A stretch of DNA of 64,000 nucleotides from an uncultured Cohaesibacter sp. (GTDB lineage: Bacteria; Pseudomonadota; Alphaproteobacteria; Rhizobiales; Cohaesibacteraceae). Numbering within the stretch: position 1 is the stretch's first letter; every line of letters starts with the position of its first letter. The position numbers and the translations under genes were made by a program. The notes beneath the pieces were generated by a model that made no database searches, was not told the origin of the DNA, and saw only the letters and a list, made by a program, of their open reading frames with translations. The stretch spans positions 3,513,501 through 3,577,500 of the forward strand of contig NZ_OY762905.1 of NCBI RefSeq assembly GCF_963666525.1, in the 5' to 3' direction. Positions 51,297 to 60,720 of the stretch are shown here, in pieces.

Positions 51297-53792
51297 ATGA
51301 TGAACCTTGCCGAATACCAAACCCGAAACATCAGGCTTGCGGACTATCTGCCATGGGCAGCGCTGGTCGGGGCAGGCGTGGTGCTCAACAAGGATGGAAG
51401 CTTTCAGCGAAGTGCGAAGTTTCGGGGGCCAGATCTGGACTCCGCAGTGGCAGCCGAATTGGTTGCCGTGTCAGCCCGCATCAACAATGCCTTTCGTCGT
51501 CTCGGTTCTGGCTGGAGCATTTTCGTTGAAGCACAGCGCAATCCCTCTTCAGCCTATCCGGACAGCCTTTTCCCCGACGCCGCCTCGGCTCTGGTCGATG
51601 CTGAGCGCAAGGCAGATTTTGAAGGCGAGGGGCAAGGCACAGGGCGAAATCATACGGGCAGGGAACATTTTGTCTCCGACTATCTCCTGACCCTTCTCTG
51701 GCTGCCCCCGGCGGAGGATGCCAGACGAACGGAAGGCTGGTTCTATGAAGGCCGCGAGCAAACTGGCGTCAATCCTCACGAGCTGTTGCGCAGTTTCATG
51801 GATCGCACCAATCGCATTCTGGCCCTCATGGATGGCTTCATGCCCGAATGCCGCTGGCTCGACGATACCGAAACCCTGTCCTATCTCCATTCCACCGTCT
51901 CGACCAACCGGCATCCCGTTCGTGTTCCGGAGGTGCCGATCTATCTCGATGCCTTGCTCGCAGATCAGGCTTTGACGGGAGGTCTGGAGCCGCGCCTAGG
52001 TGACCAGCATCTGTGTATCCTCACCATCACCGGTTTCCCGACTGCGACCACGCCCGGTATTCTTGATGAACTCAACCGGTTGTCTTTTGCCTATCGTTGG
52101 AGCACACGGGCGATCCTTCTCGATAAGACTGAAGCAACACGCCTCGTCACACGAATCCGCAGGCAATGGTTTGCCAAGCGCAAGAGCATTGCTGCCATTC
52201 TCCGCGAAGTGATGACCAACGAGCAATCTGCATTGGTTGACACCGATGCCGCCAACAAAGCGGCGGATGCCGATATGGCGCTGCAGGAGTTGGGTAGCGA
52301 CATCGCTGGAGTTGCCTATGTCACGGCGACCATCACCGTCTGGGATGAAGACCCAAATGCTGCGGAAGAAAAGCTTCGACTGGTCGAGAAGGTCATTCAG
52401 GGACGGGACTTCGTCGCCAAACCCGAAACCCTCAATGCCGTGGATGCCTGGCTTGGAAGCTTGCCCGGTCACACCTATGCCAATGTCAGGCAACCGCCGA
52501 TCTCGACCCTCAATCTTGCGCACATGATCCCGCTGTCTGCCGTATGGGCAGGGCCGGAACGGAATGATCACCTCGGTGCGCCCCCATTGCTCTACGGCAA
52601 GACCGAGGGCAGCACGCCGTTCCGGCTTTCCCTTCATGTCGGCGATGTCGGTCATACGCTCGTTGTCGGGCCAACAGGTGCTGGCAAGTCAGTGCTCCTT
52701 GCCCTGATGGCCTTGCAGTTTCGCCGCTATCAGGGCTCACAGGTTTTCGCCTTTGACTTTGGCGGATCCATCCGGGTGGCAAGCCTTGCCATGGGAGGTG
52801 ATTGGCATGATCTGGGAGGAAGTCTGGCAACAAAGCCGGAAACGTCGATTGCTCTCCAACCCCTCAAAGCCATTCACGACACCTATGAGCGGGCCTGGGC
52901 TGCCGATTGGATCGTAGCCATCCTGACGCGCGAGCGCCTCGAGATCACCCCGGAAGTGAAAGAATATCTCTGGACCGCTCTGACCTCTCTGGCATCTGCA
53001 CCAGTCGAAGAACGCACCCTTACCGGTTTGAGCGTTCTGCTCCAGTCCAACGATCTCAAGCAGGCCTTGCGCCCCTATTGCATCGGAGGGGCCTATGGTC
53101 ATCTCCTTGATGGGGAAAGCGAAGAACTCGGAACCATGGATGTGCAGGCTTTCGAGATTGAAGGCCTGATCGACACCGGTGCAGCTCCCGCGGTCCTATC
53201 CTATCTCTTTCACCGCATTAGCGATCGTCTTGATGGTCGCCCGACCTTACTCATCATTGATGAGGGATGGTTGGTGCTTGATGATGATGCCTTCGCCGGT
53301 CAGTTGCGGGAATGGTTGAAGACGCTGAGAAAGAAGAATGCCAGCGTCGTCTTCGCAACGCAAAGCCTCTCCGATATCGACGGCAGTGCCATAGCCAACG
53401 CCATCATCGAAAGCTGTCCAACCCGGCTCTTGCTTCCCAATGAGCGCGCCGTTGAACCTCAGATCACGGCCATCTATCGGCGCTTTGGTCTTAATGACAG
53501 GCAAATCGAAATCCTCGCCCGAGCCACGCCGAAGCAGGACTATTATTGCCAGTCCAGACGCGGCAACCGGCTTTTCGATTTGGGCTTGAGCGAAATAGGT
53601 CTCGCTCTCTGCGCCGCTTCCGCCAAATCCGATCAAGCGGATATTGACCTGCTCTTTGGCCAAGTCGGGAGGAATGGGTTTCTGGACGCCTGGTTGCGTC
53701 ATCGCAAGCTCGATTGGGCGGCCGACCTCATACCCGATCTCACCAATATCTCCCTCACATCCCGCAACCCAAATGACAAGGAAGGGCACTGA
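51297..53792 (+). CDS. trbE: TrbE (VirB4-type ATPase)
   Basis: An 831-residue ATPase, the largest motor of the secretion system. The N-terminal CagE/VirB4 domain starts MMNLAEYQTRNIRLADYLPW. Walker A is VVGPTGAGKSVLLALMAL, followed by FAFDFGGSIR. Walker B is RPTLLIIDEGWLVLDDDAFA, with KKNASVVFATQSLSDI after it. No key residue is lost. It follows trbD by 12 bases and overlaps trbJ by one. Confidence 0.96.
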   Translation: MMNLAEYQTRNIRLADYLPWAALVGAGVVLNKDGSFQRSAKFRGPDLDSAVAAELVAVSARINNAFRRLGSGWSIFVEAQRNPSSAYPDSLFPDAASALVDAERKADFEGEGQGTGRNHTGREHFVSDYLLTLLWLPPAEDARRTEGWFYEGREQTGVNPHELLRSFMDRTNRILALMDGFMPECRWLDDTETLSYLHSTVSTNRHPVRVPEVPIYLDALLADQALTGGLEPRLGDQHLCILTITGFPTATTPGILDELNRLSFAYRWSTRAILLDKTEATRLVTRIRRQWFAKRKSIAAILREVMTNEQSALVDTDAANKAADADMALQELGSDIAGVAYVTATITVWDEDPNAAEEKLRLVEKVIQGRDFVAKPETLNAVDAWLGSLPGHTYANVRQPPISTLNLAHMIPLSAVWAGPERNDHLGAPPLLYGKTEGSTPFRLSLHVGDVGHTLVVGPTGAGKSVLLALMALQFRRYQGSQVFAFDFGGSIRVASLAMGGDWHDLGGSLATKPETSIALQPLKAIHDTYERAWAADWIVAILTRERLEITPEVKEYLWTALTSLASAPVEERTLTGLSVLLQSNDLKQALRPYCIGGAYGHLLDGESEELGTMDVQAFEIEGLIDTGAAPAVLSYLFHRISDRLDGRPTLLIIDEGWLVLDDDAFAGQLREWLKTLRKKNASVVFATQSLSDIDGSAIANAIIESCPTRLLLPNERAVEPQITAIYRRFGLNDRQIEILARATPKQDYYCQSRRGNRLFDLGLSEIGLALCAASAKSDQADIDLLFGQVGRNGFLDAWLRHRKLDWAADLIPDLTNISLTSRNPNDKEGH

Positions 53793-54553
53793 TGACCATT
53801 CGAACATCCCGAACAATTGCGCTGCGGCTGGCAACCGCGCTGATGACGGCTCCTTTTGTAGTGCCCACGCTTTTGGCGCCAACCGTTTCCGCAGCCTGGA
53901 TCGTTTATGACCCGACCAATTATGGTCAGAATGTCCTGCAGGCGGCACGGGCGCTCGAGCAGATCAACAATCAGATCACGTCCCTTCAGAATGAAGCGCA
54001 GATGCTGATCAATCAGGCTCGAAATCTCACCAGCCTGCCCCATTCCTCTTTGCAGCAGTTGCAGCAAAGCCTGCAGCAGACCCAGCAGCTTCTGAGTGAC
54101 GCTCAGAATATCGCCTTCGATGTGAATGCAATCGATGACGCCTTCACCTCCCGCTATGGCGATATAAAAATCTCTGCAACGGACGTAGAGCTTATCAGCG
54201 AAGCACGAACCCGCTGGGAGAATACGGTGGCCGGGCTTCAGGACGCCATGCGCGTTCAGGCCGGTGTCGTCTCCAACATCGACAGCAACCGATCCGAAAT
54301 GTCCTCGCTGGTCGGACAGAGCCAGAGCGCCACCGGTGCGCTACAGGCAACGCAGGCGGGCAACCAGATCCTTGCCCTGCAGTCCCAGCAGCTCTCAGAC
54401 CTCATCGCCATGCTCTCGGCCAATGGTCGTTCAGCCGCTCTGAGTGAAGCCGAGCGTGCAACGGCGGCAGAACAGGGGCGTATCCAGCGTCAGCGTTTCC
54501 TAGCACCGGGCACGGGCTATCAACAGGGCAATGCCCGCATGTTCAACAACTGA
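53792..54553 (+). CDS. trbJ: TrbJ (VirB5-type)
   Basis: A 253-residue exported protein with a signal peptide ending near VSAAW, followed by IVYDPTNYGQNVLQAARALEQINNQI and long glutamine-rich helices (SLQQLQQSLQQTQQLLSDAQ), typical of TrbJ. VirB5-type proteins sit at the pilus tip and help recognise recipients. It starts on the last base of trbE. Confidence 0.93.
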   Translation: MTIRTSRTIALRLATALMTAPFVVPTLLAPTVSAAWIVYDPTNYGQNVLQAARALEQINNQITSLQNEAQMLINQARNLTSLPHSSLQQLQQSLQQTQQLLSDAQNIAFDVNAIDDAFTSRYGDIKISATDVELISEARTRWENTVAGLQDAMRVQAGVVSNIDSNRSEMSSLVGQSQSATGALQATQAGNQILALQSQQLSDLIAMLSANGRSAALSEAERATAAEQGRIQRQRFLAPGTGYQQGNARMFNN

Positions 54554-54573
54554 CAAGACAAGCGGGGGCACTC

Positions 54574-54864
54574 ATGAACGGCAAAACCGCAATTAGACTG
54601 GCGGCCATTCTTTTTGTCGCAATCGCCATGACGGCAACCATGATCGAAATGAGCCGGAAAGAAGAGCCGCAGCAAGAGAGCTCTGTTCCGTCTCTTCCGA
54701 CAACCATGGATCCTTTGCGAGCCACGCTGCGCCGTTGCCAGAAAATGGGGGAGGCGGCGGCAACCGATGCTGATTGTCTGGCAGCATGGGCCAAATCCCG
54801 GGATCGTTTTCTTGGAAAATCAACCGCGCCGGAACTGCCTGCGGATGCCGGAGGGCTTGAATAA
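54574..54864 (+). CDS. trbK: TrbK-like entry-exclusion protein
   Basis: A 96-residue protein with one N-terminal helix (AIRLAAILFVAIAMTATMI) and a periplasmic part containing two cysteines (LRRCQKMGEAAATDADCLAAW). Its position between trbJ and trbL and the C-x14-C pattern match the TrbK-alt family, which blocks entry of the same element into a cell that already has it. It overlaps trbL by one base. Confidence 0.82.
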   Translation: MNGKTAIRLAAILFVAIAMTATMIEMSRKEEPQQESSVPSLPTTMDPLRATLRRCQKMGEAAATDADCLAAWAKSRDRFLGKSTAPELPADAGGLE

Positions 54865-56201
54865 TGGGCGGAACCGGTGTCATCGATAATTTCCTTGCTG
54901 TCTTCACCACCTATATCGATAGCGGCTTTGGCCTGCTCGGCGGGGAGGTGGCTTTCATCGCGACCACGCTGATCGTCATTGACGTCACACTCGCAGCACT
55001 CTTCTGGAGCTGGGGCGCCGTTGAAGACATCATGGCTCGGCTAGTCAAGAAAACCCTCTTTGTTGGCGTCTTTGCCTATCTCATCAGTAATTGGAACAGC
55101 CTTGCCGAAATCGTCTTTGAAAGTTTCGCCGGGCTTGGGCTTAAGGGATCTGGTACCAGCTTTAGCGCCGCCGATCTCATGCGCCCCGGGCAGGTGGCCC
55201 AGATCGGTCTTGATGCCGGACGCCCCTTGCTGGAATCCATCTCCGATCTCATGGGATGGGTCAGTTTCTTTGAGAATTTTATTCAGATCGCCTGTCTGCT
55301 CTTTGCCTGGGTGCTCGTGCTGCTCGCCTTCTTCATCCTCGCCATTCAGCTCTTTGTCACCCTCATCGAGTTCAAGCTGACGACACTGGCTGGCTTCGTG
55401 CTGATCCCCTTTGGCCTCTTCGGCAAAACCACTTTCATGGCTGAGAGGGTGCTCGGCAATGTCGTCTCATCCGGTATCAAGGTTCTTGTTCTCGCCGTAG
55501 TCATCGGTATCGGCTCAACCCTCTTTGGCCAATTCACCGCAGGCTTTGGTGGAATTACCCCCACGATTGATGATGCCATGGCGATTGTCCTTGCCGCTCT
55601 GTCTCTTCTGGGACTTGGAATATTCGGTCCTGGAATTGCGTCAGGTCTCGCCTCGGGAGGACCGCAGCTTGGCGCAGGGTCTGCTGTCGGCACTGGCCTT
55701 GCTGCTGGAGGCCTGATGCTTGCGGGTGGTGCCGCTGCCAGTGGGGCAGGGCTTCTCGCCGCCCGGGGCGGAGCTGCAGCTTTATCTTCCGGCTCGGCTG
55801 CAGCAGGAGCGGCCAGTACAGCTTATCGCCTCGGCTCTGCCGGGCAAAGTGGTGCGTCGGGTGTTGCCTCCGGCCTATCCGGTGTCGCGCGCGCTGCAGG
55901 CGCTGGTGCCGCATCACCTCTCAAGCGAGTTGCGACCAAAGCCGCCAACAGCATGCAGACAAGCTTCTCCGAAGGTGTTCGCAGCAGCTTCGAGGCAACA
56001 GGTGGCTCATCAACGATGGGTACCATCGGCGCGTCTTCAGCCACTTCCACTGATACCCAAGGCCCTCCCGATTGGGCGCGGCAGATGCAGCGCAAACAGG
56101 CGCTCAGTCACGGCGCCACCATGGCGGCCCATGCCGTTCGCTCCGGTGACGCCCACAATTCCGGTGCCTCGATCAATCTCCAACCCGGTGACCGCTCATG
56201 A
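54864..56201 (+). CDS. trbL: TrbL (VirB6-type channel protein)
   Basis: A 445-residue polytopic membrane protein. The N-terminal 260 residues hold about six helices with IDNFLAVFTTYIDSGFGLLG, the LLFAWVLVLLAFFILAIQLF region and FKLTTLAGFVLIPFGLFGKT; the rest is a flexible, glycine/alanine/serine-rich tail. VirB6-type proteins line the inner-membrane path for DNA. It overlaps trbF by 4 bases. Confidence 0.94.
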   Translation: MGGTGVIDNFLAVFTTYIDSGFGLLGGEVAFIATTLIVIDVTLAALFWSWGAVEDIMARLVKKTLFVGVFAYLISNWNSLAEIVFESFAGLGLKGSGTSFSAADLMRPGQVAQIGLDAGRPLLESISDLMGWVSFFENFIQIACLLFAWVLVLLAFFILAIQLFVTLIEFKLTTLAGFVLIPFGLFGKTTFMAERVLGNVVSSGIKVLVLAVVIGIGSTLFGQFTAGFGGITPTIDDAMAIVLAALSLLGLGIFGPGIASGLASGGPQLGAGSAVGTGLAAGGLMLAGGAAASGAGLLAARGGAAALSSGSAAAGAASTAYRLGSAGQSGASGVASGLSGVARAAGAGAASPLKRVATKAANSMQTSFSEGVRSSFEATGGSSTMGTIGASSATSTDTQGPPDWARQMQRKQALSHGATMAAHAVRSGDAHNSGASINLQPGDRS

Positions 56202-56887
56202 ACCCGTTTAAAAGATCCACCACCCACTATGGCAAAAGCCCTCAACCCGAAACGCCCTACCAGAAAGCTGCCCAGATCTGGGATGAGCGTATTGGATCCG
56301 CCCGTGTTCAGGCACGCAACTGGCGCTATATGGCGTTTGGCAGCTTGTTCCTCAGCATTGGCTTTGCCTCCGCCCTCGTTTGGCAATCTGCTCGGGGAAC
56401 CGTGGTCCCTTGGGTCGTAGAGGTCGACAGGCTTGGCGAGGCCCAACTGGTCGAGCCTGCCTTGGCGGACTATCAGCCAAGCGATCCGCAAATCGCATGG
56501 CATTTGGCCCGCTTCATTGAAGAGGTTCGCAGCCTTTCTGCCGATCCGATCATCGTGCGCCAGAACTGGCTCCGCGCTTATGAATTCACTACCGACCGGG
56601 GTGCCACTGCGCTGAATGACTATGCCCGCACCAGTGATCCCTTTGATCGGGTTGGCAAGGGGCAGGTCGCGGTCGAAATCTCCAGTGTCATCCGCGCTTC
56701 GCCAGATAGTTTCCGGGTCGCATGGATCGAGCGTCATTATGAAAATGGCCAACTGGCCCGGACCGAACGCTGGACCGCAATCCTAACCATCGTCATCCAG
56801 ATGCCGCGAGACGTGGAACGCTTGCGTGCCAATCCCCTCGGTATCTATGTCAATGCACTCTCATGGTCGCGGGAGATGAGCCAATGA
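56198..56887 (+). CDS. trbF: TrbF (VirB8-type)
   Basis: A 229-residue inner-membrane protein with one helix (WRYMAFGSLFLSIGFASALV) and a periplasmic VirB8 domain containing VPWVVEVDRLGEAQ, VRQNWLRAYEFTTDRG and WIERHYENGQLARTERWTAI. It helps the core complex assemble. It overlaps trbL and trbG by 4 bases each. Confidence 0.94.
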   Translation: MNPFKRSTTHYGKSPQPETPYQKAAQIWDERIGSARVQARNWRYMAFGSLFLSIGFASALVWQSARGTVVPWVVEVDRLGEAQLVEPALADYQPSDPQIAWHLARFIEEVRSLSADPIIVRQNWLRAYEFTTDRGATALNDYARTSDPFDRVGKGQVAVEISSVIRASPDSFRVAWIERHYENGQLARTERWTAILTIVIQMPRDVERLRANPLGIYVNALSWSREMSQ

Positions 56888-57891
56888 AGACCCCGACATC
56901 CCGTCAACGTAATTTGGTCTTGCTGATTGTCTCTGGCTCGCTGCTTGTCGGCTGTGCCAGCAACCGCACACCTCAATTCAACTATGATGACACCGTACCA
57001 TCCTTGCCACCATCGCCGAAACTCACCGCAGACGATGATATGCTGAAGCCCCTGCATAAACCTCCCGTCTGGAAGGTGGCTCATGGTGGTAACAAGGCGG
57101 ATAGCCCAACCGGCCGCATCGACAATGCCAATGCGGCCGCGCGGATCGAGCCCCGTCGCGAGGGCTATTACAACGCCATTCAGATCTATCCATGGAGCGA
57201 AGGCGCCCTCTATCAGGTCTATGCTTCGCCCGGCCAGATCACAAATATCGCGCTCGAACCTGGCGAGAGCCTGACCGGAACCGGGCCGATCGCTGCCGGT
57301 GATACGGCTCGCTGGATCATCGGTGATACGATGAGTGGGTCAGGAAATAGCGCCCGCGTGCATATTCTGGTCAAGCCAACGCGTCCCGATATTGCGACCA
57401 ATCTTGTCGTCACCACAGACCGGCGCAGCTATATGCTGGAACTGAGAGCAAGCGAAACCTCCTATATGGCCTCCGTTGCCTGGGCCTATCCGCAAACGGC
57501 TAAAGCAAAGTCAAAGCTGCCAGCAGCCCCAACGATCCCCGCCGTATCCGCCCGTCATTATCGCTATGCCATTGAGGGTCAAAGGCCACCCTGGCGTCCG
57601 GTTTCTGTCTTTGATGATGGCCGCCATGTCTATGTCGTCTTCCCCCGCGGCATCATTCAGGGCGAAATGCCGCCACTCTTCGTCCTTGGGGCCGATGGAG
57701 AACCAGAGATCACCAACAGCCGTGTCTATCAGAACATCCTGATTGTTGACCGGTTGTTTGGAGCTGCCGAACTGCGACTGGGCAGCGGCAAGACCCAACA
57801 GACGGTCAGGATCCAGCGCACCCATGCTCCGCATTCTCCAGCACCAAAGCTCGAGGGTTCGCAGGGAGGCATCCGTCATGACAAACAATGA
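56884..57891 (+). CDS. trbG: TrbG (VirB9-type lipoprotein)
   Basis: A 335-residue outer-membrane-linked protein. A lipoprotein signal with lipobox LLVGCAS lies at about residues 20-26. The VirB9/CagX domain has RREGYYNAIQIYPWSEGALY, RVHILVKPTRPDIATNLVVTT and the C-terminal NSRVYQNILIVDRLFGAAEL. ATG 56884 overlaps the trbF stop. With TrbI and TrbH-type partners it forms the outer core; no separate trbH gene is seen. Confidence 0.94.
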   Translation: MKTPTSRQRNLVLLIVSGSLLVGCASNRTPQFNYDDTVPSLPPSPKLTADDDMLKPLHKPPVWKVAHGGNKADSPTGRIDNANAAARIEPRREGYYNAIQIYPWSEGALYQVYASPGQITNIALEPGESLTGTGPIAAGDTARWIIGDTMSGSGNSARVHILVKPTRPDIATNLVVTTDRRSYMLELRASETSYMASVAWAYPQTAKAKSKLPAAPTIPAVSARHYRYAIEGQRPPWRPVSVFDDGRHVYVVFPRGIIQGEMPPLFVLGADGEPEITNSRVYQNILIVDRLFGAAELRLGSGKTQQTVRIQRTHAPHSPAPKLEGSQGGIRHDKQ

Positions 57892-58999
57892 CAAGACGGA
57901 ATCGATGCGCCTGCGTGCCGATCCGCCACGAGTGACCCGCCTGTCGCGCAAGATGCTGGCCTCGGTTGGTGCCGTTGCGCTGTTCATTATCGGTGGGGCG
58001 CTGATCTATGCCTTGCAGACACCGCAGAGAGATACCACCCGCGAAGAGCTCTATTCCACCCAGAACAGGCCGAGTGCAGATGGTCTCGGCAATCTGCCCG
58101 CTGACTATACTGGCCCCATTCTCGGACCGGCTCTTCCCGGTGATCTGGGGCGTCCCATTCTTGCCGCGCAACGGCGAGGGGAGCCGGTCGAGCCACCATC
58201 GATCACATCTCCCGCCAAAGATGCGGAAACAGAAAAGAGGCTGGCCGAAGAGGAAGCCGCTCGTATGAGCCGGGTGTTCTTCCAAACCGTTCAAAGCAAC
58301 ACTCGTTTGGATCAAGGCTCCCCTCAAAATGCTACGCAGCAAACCAGTCTGGCAGGGTCACAAGATCGGCATGCGTCTTTCCTCAATGGCCCGATAGATC
58401 GCCAGACCGTTGCAGCGGATCGTATCGCCTCGCCTGCCTCACCCTATATTCTTCAGGCTGGCTCGGTCATTCCGGCGGCTCTCATCACGGGCATTCGCTC
58501 CGATCTTCCTGGCCAGATCACCGCGCAGGTGACGGAACCAATCTATGATAGCCCGACCGGATCCCATCTTCTCATCCCGCAAGGCACGCGCCTTATCGGG
58601 CAGTATGACAATGGTGTCGCCTTTGGTCAGCGCCGGGTGCTTTTGGTCTGGAACCGGTTGATCCTTCCCAATGGTCGTTCAATAGTCCTTGAACGCTCGC
58701 CAGGTGCTGATGCCAGTGGCTACGCGGGGCTGGAAGATGGCGTCGACTATCATTGGTGGGATCTGATGAAATCGGCTGGCCTTTCCACCCTCCTGTCGGT
58801 CGGTGCCGAGCTCGCAAGCGACGATGAGGATCGACTGATCCGGGCCATTCAGGATGGGGCTCAGGACACCATCAATGATGCAGGCCAGCAAATCATTCAA
58901 CGCCAATTGCAGATCGCACCAACGCTCACTATTCGGCCAGGTTTCCCGGTCCGTATCATCGTGACCCGCGATCTGGTTCTTGAACCTTATGGGAGGTGA
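57878..58999 (+). CDS. trbI: TrbI (VirB10-type)
   Basis: A 373-residue protein that spans both membranes and links the energy sources to the outer core. One helix (MLASVGAVALFIIGGALIYAL), a proline-rich linker, then the VirB10 domain: ILQAGSVIPAALITGIRSDLPGQITAQV, IPQGTRLIGQYDNGVAFGQRRVLLVWNRL and FPVRIIVTRDLVLEPYGR. GGGAGG stands before ATG 57878, so it overlaps trbG by 14 bases. Confidence 0.95.
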   Translation: MTNNDKTESMRLRADPPRVTRLSRKMLASVGAVALFIIGGALIYALQTPQRDTTREELYSTQNRPSADGLGNLPADYTGPILGPALPGDLGRPILAAQRRGEPVEPPSITSPAKDAETEKRLAEEEAARMSRVFFQTVQSNTRLDQGSPQNATQQTSLAGSQDRHASFLNGPIDRQTVAADRIASPASPYILQAGSVIPAALITGIRSDLPGQITAQVTEPIYDSPTGSHLLIPQGTRLIGQYDNGVAFGQRRVLLVWNRLILPNGRSIVLERSPGADASGYAGLEDGVDYHWWDLMKSAGLSTLLSVGAELASDDEDRLIRAIQDGAQDTINDAGQQIIQRQLQIAPTLTIRPGFPVRIIVTRDLVLEPYGR

Positions 59000-59265
59000 T
59001 CATGGCCAAGCTCAAATTGGGACCTCTTCCCGACGACAAGCCGGTCAAACTGACAATCGAATTGCCCGCTGAGCTCCACAAAGACCTTGTCCAATATGGC
59101 GCAATTCTCGGCCGCGAAACCGCTGGCGCTCCAATCCCACCAGCCAAACTCATCGCCCCCATGCTGGAACGCTTTATCGCGACGGATCGAGGTTTTGCCA
59201 AAGCGAGACGCGAAAAGGCCAAGCCCAATTTGGAGGGGCCTGAAGGAGGCGAGCGACAGGACTGA
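58996..59265 (+). CDS. DUF2274 protein
   Basis: An 89-residue protein (LKLGPLPDDKPVKLTIELPAELHKDLVQYG, then LIAPMLERFIATDRGFAKAR) matching DUF2274, a constant follower of trbI in these ICEs. The first part looks like a ribbon-helix-helix DNA-binding fold, so it may regulate the operon. It overlaps trbI by 4 bases. Confidence 0.88.
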   Translation: MIMAKLKLGPLPDDKPVKLTIELPAELHKDLVQYGAILGRETAGAPIPPAKLIAPMLERFIATDRGFAKARREKAKPNLEGPEGGERQD

Positions 59266-59289
59266 CGTCCCGGCAGGAAAGGAGGGAAG

Positions 59290-59376
59290 TTCTGAGAGGG
59301 AGAGGAGGGGTGTGGGAAGGGTGACGGGTTGGATGTCAGAGAAGAGGTCTCCGACGCCCGTCATGGAGTAGATCCC
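59290..59376 (+). promoter_or_regulatory. Repeated leader, copy 1 (before the DUF932 gene)
   Basis: The leader begins TTCTGAGAGG (59290), contains GTGACGGGTT and a stem GACGGG (59323-59328) with CCCGTC (59357-59362), then GGAGTAGA just before ATG 59377. A second copy with the same order and spacing precedes parB. The GGAG is the ribosome-binding site, so the stem could control translation. Confidence 0.55.
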
Positions 59377-60570
59377 ATGACCATGCAAGTTCTGGAAGCA
59401 AATGTTGATGTCAATGCAGGCTATAAGGTTGATCTTGATCGCGGAGAGAGAGTGGGGCGGGTATCATCGGAATGGTTCTCGCGTCCCGATGATGAGCGCT
59501 ATCTGTCTCTCGACACATTGGCCGAGGCTGTTCGCACCCGCGCGGAACATAGCCGCTCCCGTGTGGTGGAGAGCGCAGCCATCCAAGTTGAGGCCAGTCG
59601 CGATAATCCCGAAAGGCTGTCCTTGGTGCTGCCCGGGGCAAATGCTCCGACGGCACCGACCCATTGGAGTTTCGGCCAATTGGCTAGTCAGGTCGGCGCA
59701 CCTGCTGCCTATCTGCGCCAGCTTCCCGCAGCTCTTGCCGGTATCAATCTGCAATATGGCCTTGCAACGCACCGTGCCGAGCAGATCAAGACCTATGAAA
59801 CCGAGAGCGGGCGCGTCGAATTGCGCGCTGTGACCGGACCGGACTATGGCCGCATCTATGATTATGAACTGGTTGAAGCGGTACAGCGGATCGCTGGCAA
59901 TGGTACTGGTGACACGCGCTGGAAGGTGCCCGGTATACTCGACTGGTCAACCGGCATCTATAATCCCCACGTGGATATCACCAAGGACACAACGACCCTC
60001 TACGCTTCGGATCGTGATGTTTTCCTCTTTCTGGTCGATGACCGCAACCCGATCGAGGCTGGTCGGTTGTCCGATGGCTCGCCCGATCTGTTCTTCCGCG
60101 GCTTCTACTGCTGGAACAGCGAAGTGGGAGCCAAGACGCTGGGCATCGCCAGCTTCTATCTTCGCGCTGTCTGCCAGAACCGCAATCTTTGGGGTGTCGA
60201 AGACTTCCAGGAGATCAAGATCCGCCATTCCAAATATGCCGCCTCCCGCTTTGCTCACGAGGCAGCGCCAGCCTTGCGCAATTTCGCAAATTCATCACCC
60301 ACTCCCTTCATCAACGGCATCAAGGCTGCCCGCGAACGGATCGTGGCGGGCAGTGATGAAGACAGGTCAGACTTCCTGCGCAAGCGCGGGTTCTCGAAAG
60401 CCGAGACAGGAAAGATCATCGACATCGTGCTGGATGAAGAAGGTCGTCCCCCGGAAAGTGTCTTTGATTTTGTCCAGGGCATCACCGCTCTGGCCCGGAC
60501 CAAGACCCATCAGGATGTCCGCCTCGACATGGAAGGGCGAGCCAAAAAGCTGCTAGACCGCATCGCTTGA
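59377..60570 (+). CDS. DUF932 protein
   Basis: A 397-residue protein of the DUF932 family (phage/plasmid LambdaBt1-like): DDERYLSLDTLAEAVRTRAE, PTHWSFGQLASQVGAPAAYLRQLPA, AVTGPDYGRIYDYELVEAVQ, and FYCWNSEVGAKTLGIASFYLRAVCQNRNLWG. Its function is unknown; it is common on conjugative plasmids and phages near ParB- and Toprim-like genes. ATG 59377 follows the shared leader. The C-terminal part (RSDFLRKRGFSKAETGKIIDIV) is helical. Confidence 0.85.
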   Translation: MTMQVLEANVDVNAGYKVDLDRGERVGRVSSEWFSRPDDERYLSLDTLAEAVRTRAEHSRSRVVESAAIQVEASRDNPERLSLVLPGANAPTAPTHWSFGQLASQVGAPAAYLRQLPAALAGINLQYGLATHRAEQIKTYETESGRVELRAVTGPDYGRIYDYELVEAVQRIAGNGTGDTRWKVPGILDWSTGIYNPHVDITKDTTTLYASDRDVFLFLVDDRNPIEAGRLSDGSPDLFFRGFYCWNSEVGAKTLGIASFYLRAVCQNRNLWGVEDFQEIKIRHSKYAASRFAHEAAPALRNFANSSPTPFINGIKAARERIVAGSDEDRSDFLRKRGFSKAETGKIIDIVLDEEGRPPESVFDFVQGITALARTKTHQDVRLDMEGRAKKLLDRIA

Positions 60571-60631
60571 ATGAATGGGCGAAGACCCCTGCATGCAGAC
60601 CAACATGCTTCGGGCACGATGGCGCAGGTCT

Positions 60632-60720
60632 CTTCTGAGAGGAAGAGGGCTGTGCCTTGTTTCGTGACGGGTTTGATGGTTCGGGAGAGTGGCTTCCGAC
60701 ACCCGTCCGGAGTAGAAACC
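60632..60720 (+). promoter_or_regulatory. Repeated leader, copy 2 (before parB)
   Basis: Like the leader before DUF932 it has TTCTGAGAGG (60632), GTGACGGGTT, a GACGGG (60666-60671) / CCCGTC (60702-60707) stem and GGAGTAGA before ATG 60721. From the stem to the start codon the distance is 55 bases here and 54 in copy 1. The copies differ in the loop, so the paired parts seem to be kept. Confidence 0.55.
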
